NCBI RefSeq assembly: GCF_947331435.1
Contig: NZ_CAMZOF010000004.1
Span: forward strand, 310,001 to 374,000
Direction of reading: 5' to 3'
From: Pelagibius sp. Alg239-R121
GTDB lineage: Bacteria > Pseudomonadota > Alphaproteobacteria > Kiloniellales > Kiloniellaceae
Length of the DNA stretch: 64,000 nucleotides
In this document: piece by piece, positions 25,950 to 33,562 of the stretch
Position numbering within the stretch: the first letter of the stretch is position 1
Layout: each line of letters begins with the position of its first letter
The notes under the pieces: model-generated
Databases searched by the model: none
Seen by the model: the letters and a program-made list of their open reading frames with translations, nothing else
What the model was told of the DNA's origin: nothing
Made by a program: the position numbers and the translations under genes

Positions 25950-26717
25950 ATGATGCGACGCGGGATTATCGCCATCTTTGCCTTGGCGTTTCTGGCCGGA
26001 TGCGCACAGCCAACTGTGAAGCACTTTCCCGAGGGCAAGCAGCTTTCACAGTACAAAGTCATGACCTGGCAGCATTGGGACCAGCTCGGTGATCGAGTGG
26101 TACAGGATATGGTTGCTTCGTTGCAATCCGTGCCTGAACTGGATGCCGCAAGTGGCGCGATCGAGGATGAACTCTATCAGCGCAGCCTGCTCGGCGGACG
26201 ACCCTTTTATGTCCAGGGTTTGGCCTCAGACATGCCGTTCAGCTCGGCATTTAAAGGTATCCTTCAGCAGAACCTGCTGGACCACAATATGGCGGTTTCC
26301 TCCTCTCCCGAGCAGTCAATTGTGGTCAATTACCGGGTTCAGCCCTTCTTTTATGATGAGCGGAGCCAGAAGTACCCGGCGACCTCGACAGTTCTGTGGT
26401 CGGTTGCCGCAGGTCTGGGCTTGAGCGCCTTCGATGCGGTTCCGCTCGAAGCGGCGATTGTCGGCGGTTTCGCTGCAGGGCCGATCATCACATCACTGAT
26501 CGACTACGGTGCAGTGACCGATGCCGAAGTGGTCGTTACCACCAGCATTCTCTACGGCGACGCAGTTCTCTATCAGAACTCCGAGGCGGTTTACATCAAG
26601 CCTGCCGATCTGCCGCTCTACATGACCCAGCATCCGGGTCTTGCCGCTCCGCGGCCGACTGAACCGCGCATCACCGAGCGCATGCAGGTTCAGCGCGTGC
26701 CCGTGGTCAGCGAATAG
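25950..26717 (+). CDS. Lipoprotein of unknown function
   Basis: 255 aa from ATG 25950. The signal peptide ends in lipobox LAGC (Cys18), so it is anchored to the periplasmic face of a membrane. The body has alternating helical and strand segments and a hydrophobic central stretch around residues 150-190 (AAGLGLSAFDAVPLEAAIVG, then GPIITSLIDYGAV). No family recognised. It lies 10 bp before a FlgO-like lipoprotein gene, so the two are co-transcribed and probably cooperate at the envelope. Confidence 0.7.
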   Translation: MMRRGIIAIFALAFLAGCAQPTVKHFPEGKQLSQYKVMTWQHWDQLGDRVVQDMVASLQSVPELDAASGAIEDELYQRSLLGGRPFYVQGLASDMPFSSAFKGILQQNLLDHNMAVSSSPEQSIVVNYRVQPFFYDERSQKYPATSTVLWSVAAGLGLSAFDAVPLEAAIVGGFAAGPIITSLIDYGAVTDAEVVVTTSILYGDAVLYQNSEAVYIKPADLPLYMTQHPGLAAPRPTEPRITERMQVQRVPVVSE

Positions 26718-26727
26718 TTTGCAAGGA

Positions 26728-27321
26728 ATGATGACGATGCCCCGCAAAACCAAGATCTTCTCGGCCTTGTCGCTGGCCGCACTGTTGCTTTCCGGCTGCG
26801 CCCTGGACGGCAAAAGGCCGGTAACAAACGCCCAGCCTGTCGATGCCCATATCGGGACACAGACGTACTTTGCAACTGACATGCTGGTGGATACAACGAT
26901 CCAGCCGCTTGACCGGGCCGAACCGGTACTGGTTGCCAGTCTGGTCGATATCGACGATCTGCGCCGGTCCTCGACACTTGGGCGCATGGTGGCTGAACAG
27001 GTTTCCGGCCGTCTCGCACAACTGGGCTACCATGTTACCGAGATGAAACTGCGGGGCTCCGTTGCCATCAAGCAGCAGGCGGGAGAGCTGGTTCTGTCAC
27101 GTCAGCTCAAGCATCTCGGCCAGCAGCATGATGCCCAGGCCGTGGTTGCCGGCACCTATGCGGTGGGCACCAATCAGGTGCATATCAATCTACGCCTGCT
27201 CCGCTCGGCCGATGGCCGTGTGCTTTCGGCAGTGGATTACACACTACCGCTCGGTCAGGACACCCGCGCTCTGGTGCCTGCGAAGCACGAGAACGGCTGG
27301 CTGATCCTTCCCGAAGGATAA
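26728..27321 (+). CDS. FlgO-like outer membrane lipoprotein
   Basis: 197 aa from ATG 26728 with ribosome site AAGGAATG; ATGs at 26731 or 26737 are possible. Lipobox LLLSGC (Cys24). The core, VLVASLVDIDDLRRSSTLGRM, then VSGRLAQLGYHVTEMKL, and later VVAGTYAVGTNQVHINLRL, matches the FlgO domain known from Vibrio outer-membrane flagellar lipoproteins. No flagellar genes are nearby, so the role here may be general envelope function. A strong terminator follows. Confidence 0.78.
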   Translation: MMTMPRKTKIFSALSLAALLLSGCALDGKRPVTNAQPVDAHIGTQTYFATDMLVDTTIQPLDRAEPVLVASLVDIDDLRRSSTLGRMVAEQVSGRLAQLGYHVTEMKLRGSVAIKQQAGELVLSRQLKHLGQQHDAQAVVAGTYAVGTNQVHINLRLLRSADGRVLSAVDYTLPLGQDTRALVPAKHENGWLILPEG

Positions 27322-27371
27322 CACCGCAGGTTTCACTGGCTTCTCAGCCGGTGTGATAACGATCGCTTGAA

Positions 27372-27408
27372 ACACGCCCGCCAGACCCTTGGCGGGCGTG
27401 TCGTCTTT
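27372..27408 (+). terminator. Hairpin terminator after FlgO-like gene
   Basis: Perfect 12-bp stem acacgcccgcca / tggcgggcgtgt with a 6-nt loop, followed by cgtcttt. It lies 50 bp past the stop codon. The U tract is short. Confidence 0.65.
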
Positions 27409-27489
27409 GGGCTACAAGATTTCTCGTTCGAAACCCCTGGCGAATCCTTCACAGGTTCTCCTGACGACTTTTGATCCGAGGCTTTCTTT

Positions 27490-28281
27490 ATGCTCGCTGT
27501 TATCTCGCCGGCCAAAAAACTCGACTTTTCAGAAGATTGGCAGAAGCCATTCGCGAAAGCCTACAGTGCGCCCGCCTTTCAGGAGGACACGGAGATCCTC
27601 ATGGAAACCACGCGGGCTCTTAGCCGCAGCGACATTTCGCGGCTCATGAGTCTCAGCGAATCCCTGGCGTCATTGAATTACGAGCGCTACCAGGCCTTTG
27701 CAAAGACAGGTGATCCGGACAATGCCAAGCCTGCGCTGCTAGCCTTCCGAGGCGATACCTATGTTGGGTTGGATGCGGACAGTCTGGCTGATAAGGATGT
27801 TGCCTATGCCCAGAAGCACCTGCGGATCCTCTCGGGGCTCTACGGGCTGCTGCGGCCACTGGATTTGATCCAGCCTTACCGTCTGGAGATGGGGACGCGG
27901 CTGGCCAATCCGCGAGGCACCAATCTTTACAGCTTTTGGGGCGACCGTTTGACCGAGGCACTCAATCAGGCTAGCCGAGACAGCCGTTCGCCGGTGCTGG
28001 TGAATCTGGCTTCGAGTGAGTATTTCAAGGCGGTTCGCCCGAAAAAGCTGGACGGCCCTCTGATTACCCCGGTCTTCAAGGAAGAAAAGGATGGCATAGC
28101 AAAAGTCATCGGCTTCACCGCCAAGCGCGCCCGTGGCATGATGGCCCGCTTCATCGTTAAAAATCGCCTGACCCGTGTAGACGATCTGAAGGATTTTGAG
28201 GATGGTGGCTACCGTTTTCAGCCTCAACTATCCAGCGTCGAAGCACCTGTGTTTATCCGTCGTCACGAAGCAGCGGCTTAA
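27490..28281 (+). CDS. yaaA: Peroxide stress protein YaaA (UPF0246)
   Basis: 263 aa, the usual length. Begins MLAVISPAKKLDFSEDW, the family hallmark, and contains LRILSGLYGLLRPLDLIQPYRLEMG, NLYSFWGD, NLASSEYFKAV and KRARGMMARFIV. In E. coli, YaaA limits free iron during peroxide stress and protects DNA and proteins; it binds DNA. It is cytoplasmic. A DUF2842 gene follows 29 bp downstream. Confidence 0.93.
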   Translation: MLAVISPAKKLDFSEDWQKPFAKAYSAPAFQEDTEILMETTRALSRSDISRLMSLSESLASLNYERYQAFAKTGDPDNAKPALLAFRGDTYVGLDADSLADKDVAYAQKHLRILSGLYGLLRPLDLIQPYRLEMGTRLANPRGTNLYSFWGDRLTEALNQASRDSRSPVLVNLASSEYFKAVRPKKLDGPLITPVFKEEKDGIAKVIGFTAKRARGMMARFIVKNRLTRVDDLKDFEDGGYRFQPQLSSVEAPVFIRRHEAAA

Positions 28282-28310
28282 AGGGCGCAATTGCAAAGAG
28301 GACGGATAGG

Positions 28311-28502
28311 GTGAAGCGCGTCGCGATCTATTTGACCATCGCACTGGGACTCGCAATCTATGTGATGATCCTGATCTCGATCGGTGCGGCGATCCTGCCC
28401 GACCACTGGGCGGCACAGCTTGCCTTCTATGGTGTAACCGGCATCATCTGGATCTTCCCAGTGATGTGGATCATCACTTTTTTCCATAAGCGGAACAGCT
28501 GA
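28311..28502 (+). CDS. DUF2842 membrane protein
   Basis: 63 aa starting at GTG 28311, with GAGGACGGATAGG just upstream. Two membrane helices: residues 4-27 and 36-58 (FYGVTGIIWIFPVMWIITFF). This matches the short alphaproteobacterial DUF2842 family, whose function is unknown. It follows yaaA and likely shares its transcript. Confidence 0.78.
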   Translation: MKRVAIYLTIALGLAIYVMILISIGAAILPDHWAAQLAFYGVTGIIWIFPVMWIITFFHKRNS

Positions 28503-28532
28503 ATTCCTTCGCCGTGACGCACTCAGGGCTTC

Positions 28533-28991
28533 TTAGCCACCCGCTGACTTGTGCTCGGCAATCTTCTTTTTGAGCTCTCGATACTCCGGGCAGCCGAAGA
28601 AACAGAGGTCGTCAAGAATATCGAGCTGTTTTTCGGCTTTTTCCAGCTGCGAGGTCTGCAGATAAAGCTCGCCGAGGTACTCGTTTGCGCCGAGGTGATC
28701 AGGATCGATCGACAGGGCTTTTTGGTAATAAGCCAGTGCGTCGTCAAACTGACCGAGCTTGCGGTGCGAATAGCCAAGATAGTTGTAGGCGTCGGCATTC
28801 TTTGGCTCTGCCTTGACGACTTTGAGCAGCGAGACGATGGCGGCAGTATAGTCGCCTGCCTTTATTTTGGATTCGGCGGCGGCGTAATCCACATTCCTGC
28901 TGCTGGGTGAGTCGTTCCAACTGGCGGCGGCCATTGCGTTGCCGCTGGCCAATAGAAGGGAGAGGGTGAAAGCAGATAAGAACTTGTTCAT
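28533..28991 (-). CDS. Periplasmic tetratricopeptide-repeat protein
   Basis: 152 aa with a signal peptide (residues 1-22, cut near AMAAAS). Three TPR motifs follow: AAAESKIKAGDYTAAIVSLL, ADAYNYLGYSHRKLGQFDDA and LGANEYLGELYLQTSQLEKA. Near the end are two Cys in CFFGCPEY, which could form a disulfide. TPR proteins scaffold protein partners. It is divergent from the ECF sigma factor gene and may belong to its regulon. Confidence 0.85.
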   Translation of the reverse strand: MNKFLSAFTLSLLLASGNAMAAASWNDSPSSRNVDYAAAESKIKAGDYTAAIVSLLKVVKAEPKNADAYNYLGYSHRKLGQFDDALAYYQKALSIDPDHLGANEYLGELYLQTSQLEKAEKQLDILDDLCFFGCPEYRELKKKIAEHKSAGG

Positions 28992-29173
28992 TCGTTAACG
29001 CCTCATTAATGTTCGCCTCAGCGACCACATGGGGTGGTGTCGGCGCGAGTACGGTTTCAGATAAGCCGGCTCTGCCTTATCTGGGGATGATGCCATGACA
29101 ACACCCCTTTGCGGTGTTTTATTCCCTGGACAGCGAAAATTATCCATTGCACTGAATTTTTCGGTTTTTATGC

Positions 29174-29199
29174 GGAATAAATTCGATATCCCAGGCGTT
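29174..29199 (+). promoter_or_regulatory. Possible ECF-type promoter upstream of the sigma gene
   Basis: GGAAT followed after 17 bp by CGTT, close to the alphaproteobacterial GGAAC-N16/17-CGTT stress promoter. It is oriented toward the ECF sigma gene, about 45 bp from its ATG. Confidence 0.35.
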
Positions 29200-29245
29200 G
29201 TCATGATCGAAGGATGCATGTGCCAGTGATGAGCCGTCGCTATTG

Positions 29246-29776
29246 ATGTCGGAACGTACTGACAGCTTTGAGCAGGCGCTCATCGATCTTCTGCCGCGAC
29301 TCAGAAGATTCGGGTGCAGTCTGACCGGGTCTCTGGATATGGCGGACGATCTGGTGCAGGCGTCCTGCGAACGTGCGCTGACCCGTGTCCACCAGTGGAT
29401 CCCGGGGACGCGCCTGGATTCATGGGTGTTTTCGATTATGCAGTCGATTTGGCATAACGAACTGAGATCCCGCAAGGTGCGGCGCGGCACCGGTTTGGCG
29501 GACACTGAGCATTTGGTCGACATTTCGGCCGAAGGCCAAATCGAGTCCGGATTGTTGTTAGGGGACCTGGAAAAGGTCTTTGCGCGCTTTCCCGAGCAGC
29601 AGCGGGCTCTGCTCATGTTGGTTTGTGTCGAAGGATATAGTTATAAGGAAGCTTCGGAGATTCTGGAGATCCCGATCGGTACGGTTATGAGCCGGCTTTC
29701 CCGCGCTCGCCTGACTCTTGCCGAGTATATGTCGGATTTTCTGCCTGAAGCCGCCCCCGGCGAAGGACTTACGTAA
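29246..29776 (+). CDS. ECF-family RNA polymerase sigma factor
   Basis: 176 aa from ATG 29246. Region 2 is visible in GCSLTGSLDMADDLVQASCERALT and the -10 recognition part DSWVFSIMQSIWHNELRSRK; region 4 in LLMLVCVEGYSYKEASEILEIPIGTVMSRLSRAR. Region 3 is lacking, as expected for the extracytoplasmic-function class. The next gene, 4 bp downstream, encodes its membrane-bound anti-sigma factor. The stress sensed is not visible from sequence. Confidence 0.92.
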   Translation: MSERTDSFEQALIDLLPRLRRFGCSLTGSLDMADDLVQASCERALTRVHQWIPGTRLDSWVFSIMQSIWHNELRSRKVRRGTGLADTEHLVDISAEGQIESGLLLGDLEKVFARFPEQQRALLMLVCVEGYSYKEASEILEIPIGTVMSRLSRARLTLAEYMSDFLPEAAPGEGLT

Positions 29777-29780
29777 AGTC

Positions 29781-30650
29781 ATGAGTGCAGAGAACATCAC
29801 TCGGGACAATCTGAACGACTTTCTTGTCGCCTATGTGGACGGCGAGTTGTCGGCTGCTGAGATGTGCCGGGTCGACGATCTGTTGGTCGAGGACCCCAAG
29901 GCACGGCAATTGCGCGATACCCTGCGCGGTCATTCCGAGACACTCAAGACGCTCCATAGCGACATCGTGGAGCAACCGGTTCCAGCTCACCTGATCCAGG
30001 CGATTCGGGGTCACGCGGCGGTATCTGCGGATACCGAACTTCGCGCGATGCCGAACCATCTGACGGAAGAAAGGCGCCCCGCTGCTGTAGTGTCATCGCC
30101 TCCGTCGAAAACCGGCGGCAGCATGGCCCGTCTGTGGCTGGTGGCAGCCTCTGTTGCGTTCCTGGTGATCGGTGCGGCGGGCGGTTTCGTGGCTGGAGGG
30201 CGTTATGGCGTCGCTCCGGTGGCGCAGCCGGACTGGCTTTCACAGGTCGCGGATTATCACGGCATTTATGCCAAGGAAAAACGCCACCTCGTAGAGGTCT
30301 CGGCCGATGAGACACCGCATATCGAAGCTTGGCTCGGCAAGCGCCTAGACCGGAATTTGGTGGTCCCCGATCTGTCGGACGCCGGTGCGGTCTTCAAGGG
30401 GGCTCGTCTGCTGGGGATCAACGGCCGCCCGGTCGCCCAGTTGATCTATCAAACTGCCGATGGAGAGCCTTTCGCGCTCTGTGTCATGGCGAGCGGCAAG
30501 GGGGACCTGGATCCGGCCTCCACTCGCCGGGCCGATCTTAATATGGTCGAGTGGCGCCAGGACGGTTACGCCTACGTGGTTGTCGGATGGGAGCCTGAGG
30601 CTGAGCTTCGGAGTTTTGCAGATCCCGCACGGGAAAGCCTCGATCTCTAG
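29781..30650 (+). CDS. Transmembrane anti-sigma factor
   Basis: 289 aa from ATG 29781. The N-terminal 60 residues have the anti-sigma helical plan (DNLNDFLVAYVDGELSAAEMCRVDDLL) but no zinc-binding Hx3Cx2C. One membrane helix lies near 115-140 (LWLVAASVAFLVIGAAGGFVAG). The C-terminal 145 residues are periplasmic (YHGIYAKEKRHLVEVSADE, then LLGINGRPVAQLIYQ) and match the usual C-terminal domain of alphaproteobacterial anti-sigma proteins. It should hold the preceding sigma factor at the membrane until a signal acts. Confidence 0.87.
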   Translation: MSAENITRDNLNDFLVAYVDGELSAAEMCRVDDLLVEDPKARQLRDTLRGHSETLKTLHSDIVEQPVPAHLIQAIRGHAAVSADTELRAMPNHLTEERRPAAVVSSPPSKTGGSMARLWLVAASVAFLVIGAAGGFVAGGRYGVAPVAQPDWLSQVADYHGIYAKEKRHLVEVSADETPHIEAWLGKRLDRNLVVPDLSDAGAVFKGARLLGINGRPVAQLIYQTADGEPFALCVMASGKGDLDPASTRRADLNMVEWRQDGYAYVVVGWEPEAELRSFADPARESLDL

Positions 30651-30763
30651 AATGCGATCGCGCTCCTTGAGGCCAACTTGAGTTTTTCACTGTTTCAACA
30701 AAAACGATTAGCCTCCAAGGGCTGAACCTTCCTGTCAAAACCGAATAAGTCTCGACTGATTTC

Positions 30764-31096
30764 TCAGCTGGCTGCGGAGTGCGCACCTGCCAGATGACCA
30801 GAGATTTGCTTAAGCACTTCGCGGAGTTGGGCGTGTTGGGCGATTTGTCTATCGTCGGCATCACGTATGGAAAACATATGCTCGCTGGCTGTGAGCACAA
30901 AGTCCGCCACCTGGCCGGCATCACCAGACTTTCCGCGCCGGTTGATGTCGAACATGAGTTCTGAGGCCAAGTCACGCCGGGTGAGCGAGAAGCCGTTTGA
31001 ACGGCACCATTTCAACAGGGCGTCCTGGTCCGAAATACGAAGCCTGTTTCGCCCCTTTCTGTGCGTCATCATGTCAAGGATACTCTTGATTTGCAT
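30764..31096 (-). CDS. Hypothetical protein, 110 aa
   Basis: 110 aa on the strand opposite its neighbours. It is charged and helical (MTHRKGRNRLRISDQDALLKW, ending REVLKQISGHLAGAH), with no signal peptide or membrane helix and no family recognised. ATGs at 31096, 31072 and 31069 are all possible; GGAGGA lies rather far upstream of the first. Composition looks coding, but confidence is moderate. Confidence 0.45.
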   Translation of the reverse strand: MQIKSILDMMTHRKGRNRLRISDQDALLKWCRSNGFSLTRRDLASELMFDINRRGKSGDAGQVADFVLTASEHMFSIRDADDRQIAQHAQLREVLKQISGHLAGAHSAAS

Positions 31097-31454
31097 CGGT
31101 TTTCTGAGTGTTCCTCCAGGTTATAGCCGAGGTCGGCCAGTCGATAAAAGCAATTCCTGTCCTGATGACTGGTGCCTGAAGGTGATTCGTCGTAAAATTG
31201 CAATTCAGTGTATGATTCTCGATCTTGGTAGTTTCGATGAAGATCGGTCATGCGTTAAAGTTATACAAGTGGCGTGGAGTCTGTGGAACAGTAGCGAGTG
31301 CAGTGGTGTTGCTCCAAGCAAGCTATCGCCGGTCCGGCTCAGGCACCGGACGACCCCGGCAATAGCTGAACCGGCCAATGAAGATGCTGGTCGGCCGGTG
31401 TTAGGAACGGCGCCTTTCGGAGTCCGAATGACTGAGGGAGGATAAGCAAGGCCC
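31097..31454. other. Intergenic region upstream of the CBS protein gene
   Basis: About 355 bp. An imperfect GC-rich hairpin (ccggtccggctcaggcaccgg, 31331-31351) is present. No gene or known RNA element is seen. Confidence 0.4.
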
Positions 31455-31892
31455 ATGAAGGTTCAAGCAATGCTCAATGCGAAGAGCGGCGGCGGCGACG
31501 TCTCGACGATACGGCCCGATATCACAATCGACGCTGCGATTCGGGTTTTGAAAGAGAAAAAAATCGGCGCTTTGGTCGTCAGTGACGACGGTCACAAAAT
31601 TGCCGGTATTCTCTCTGAACGCGACGTTGTACGTGGTTTGGCCGACCAGGGTGCTGGCTTATTGGAAAAACCGGTCTCATCGATCATGACCAGCGAAGTC
31701 AAAACGACTGGCACCGGTGCAAAGATCGATGATGTTATGGCTGAAATGACACGCAGCCGTATCCGCCACCTGCCTGTAGTTCAGGATGGTTCGCTCTGCG
31801 GATTGGTGTCGATCGGCGACGTGGTCAAGCACCGGCTCGAGGAGCTCGAATCCGAGACCAGCGTCCTGCGCGACTTTATTGTCGGGCGCTAA
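31455..31892 (+). CDS. CBS-domain pair protein
   Basis: 145 aa made of two CBS domains. First: VSTIRPDITIDAAIRVLKEKKIGALVVSDDGHKIAGILSERDVVRGL. Second: VSSIMTSEVKTTGTGAKIDDVMAEMTRSRIRHLPVVQDGSLCGLVSIGDVVKHRLEE. Such pairs bind adenosine nucleotides and act as energy sensors. Its short length, with no partner domain, matches a common alphaproteobacterial stand-alone form. It is cytoplasmic. Regulation and target are unknown. Confidence 0.9.
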   Translation: MKVQAMLNAKSGGGDVSTIRPDITIDAAIRVLKEKKIGALVVSDDGHKIAGILSERDVVRGLADQGAGLLEKPVSSIMTSEVKTTGTGAKIDDVMAEMTRSRIRHLPVVQDGSLCGLVSIGDVVKHRLEELESETSVLRDFIVGR

Positions 31893-32157
31893 AGTCTGAT
31901 CGTCTCATACAGTGCTAGTGAAAAGCGTGAATCAGCCTCTATTCCCTGTGGTTAGAGTGCGGTTCACGCTCTCGACCGGTTCCATCAAGAATGACCGCCG
32001 GTCAGGGCGAATCGACAGATCGTCCGTCTGGTAAGCATATGGCGCCAAATCTGACGTTCGATGCTCTAGATCAAAAGATATCAAATTTGGTCGATATGCT
32101 GCTGCCCCGCCGAGATGACGGGTGTTTTTCGTCTGTTTCTTGCAGTCGTATCTAACC

Positions 32158-33336
32158 TTAGCGTTTTGATAATTTCCTCTTTCGGGTCTTCTTGCCTACA
32201 GCCGGTTTGACCACAGGTTTGCGATAGGCCTTTCCGCCACTGCGTTTTGTGGCTGACGCGTCGTAAACCGGCTTGCGCAGCCGGTTGATGCTGCCCAGGG
32301 GCTGGTGCTCGGCGAGGCAATGCCAGGGGGTAAAGGCCATTTTCTCACATTGCATCTCCTGCCGTTGTTCGAGTTTGGCATGATCTGCGCCGGGCCGTCC
32401 CTGCGGCGCGGGAACGATCAGTCTGGCAACGGAAACGAAGGGTGTCTTAGCTTCGTCCCATACTGCAGTGGCGTCTTCGATCTGAAGGTTCTTGTCGTTC
32501 TTACCCCGAACTTGGACCCTGAAGTCGAAACAGATGTCCTCGCGTTGGCGGACTCGCCGTTTAACAGCCTGGCGCAGATAATTGGCCCCTGCTTGCGGCG
32601 GGACGGATTGAGGTGAATCGCCCCCCCATGGGACTGCGGCAAACCTCATGACCCGGTCTGGACCGTAAAGGAAAGGTGCGGCGCCGAAATAGGCAACGTC
32701 GACAGGGTTTTCGACAGGCGTGGCCTGGATCATCTGAATGACGCCGGCGGTTTTTGCCGCGCGTTGTTTTTCGGCCGGCGAGGCTTTCGAATTCGGATCC
32801 AGGATTGGCTGCAAGACGGCGCCAACGGCAGCCGTTTCATTGTCGCCGGTCATTTCCAGCACTTTATTCAGCACGAGATACTGTTTGCTGTCGACAAAGG
32901 CAAAGGCGGGCGTGTTGATCATCAGGAAGTCTTGATTCTGGCCACCTCCATCCTTCAACAGAACACGGCCGCCGACGTCCAGCACCTTGATCGCCATGCC
33001 GCGGCTGCCGTTTTGTTGTTGCGCGGGATCAGCCGTACCCAGATCGTGGGCTACCTTTATGGCGGCGTTGGAGAAACGGACCCAGGCTCTGTAGCGGCTG
33101 CCGGGCTTGGCAAAGAGACCGGCCTGCAATGACTCGGGGATGTCCTGTCGGACCTCGAAGATGGCTCTGAGGCAACCATGAGATTTCGGGTGGACGCCGC
33201 GCAGGACCTTTTTGTTCTTTTGCGAGTAGCGCTTGTCTAGCAGTTTTACCGTGAGCTTTGTCAACTCGCGGATTTCGCGCGCCTCCTCTGAAGGAGCTGC
33301 TATCTTTTCAAACGGATTGTTTGGTGCCTTGGCCAT
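32158..33336 (-). CDS. Catalase-family (heme-fold) protein with basic tail
   Basis: 392 aa. The catalase-like core starts LLDKRYSQKNKKVLRGVHPKSHGCLRA, with a His in the distal position, then YRAWVRFSNA, GMAIKVLDVGG and DFLMINTPAFAFVD. It is shorter than typical catalases (480 or more residues). The usual proximal-heme RxFSYxDT segment is not obvious; PLGSINRLRKPVY is found near the end instead. This pattern fits the catalase-related group that includes allene-oxide-synthase and lipoxygenase-associated folds. Hydrogen-peroxide activity is therefore unproven. The last 25 residues are very rich in Lys and Arg. Confidence 0.78.
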   Translation of the reverse strand: MAKAPNNPFEKIAAPSEEAREIRELTKLTVKLLDKRYSQKNKKVLRGVHPKSHGCLRAIFEVRQDIPESLQAGLFAKPGSRYRAWVRFSNAAIKVAHDLGTADPAQQQNGSRGMAIKVLDVGGRVLLKDGGGQNQDFLMINTPAFAFVDSKQYLVLNKVLEMTGDNETAAVGAVLQPILDPNSKASPAEKQRAAKTAGVIQMIQATPVENPVDVAYFGAAPFLYGPDRVMRFAAVPWGGDSPQSVPPQAGANYLRQAVKRRVRQREDICFDFRVQVRGKNDKNLQIEDATAVWDEAKTPFVSVARLIVPAPQGRPGADHAKLEQRQEMQCEKMAFTPWHCLAEHQPLGSINRLRKPVYDASATKRSGGKAYRKPVVKPAVGKKTRKRKLSKR

Positions 33337-33505
33337 TAGGATCCCCCTTTACAACGATTATTGTTGTTCTGAAGCGGATGAACTGGACTGCAATTCATCA
33401 TTGCATGTGTGCGAAGGAATCGCAATCGAGGTTGGAACTGACTGATTGGCGGTGTCGCGAAGTAGAGGATTGGATTGACTGTGTCCTGCAGATTACCGAT
33501 GCCAA

Positions 33506-33536
33506 ACAAAAAAAGCAGGCAGCTTTCGCTGCCTGC
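33506..33536 (-). terminator. Rho-independent terminator after the dimethylglycine dehydrogenase gene
   Basis: Perfect 9-bp stem gcaggcagc / gctgcctgc with a 4-nt loop. On the minus strand it is followed by TTTTTTTG. It lies about 27 bp past the stop codon. A textbook intrinsic terminator. Confidence 0.88.
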
Positions 33537-33562
33537 CTTTCAGGTGAGAACGATGTTGTGAT

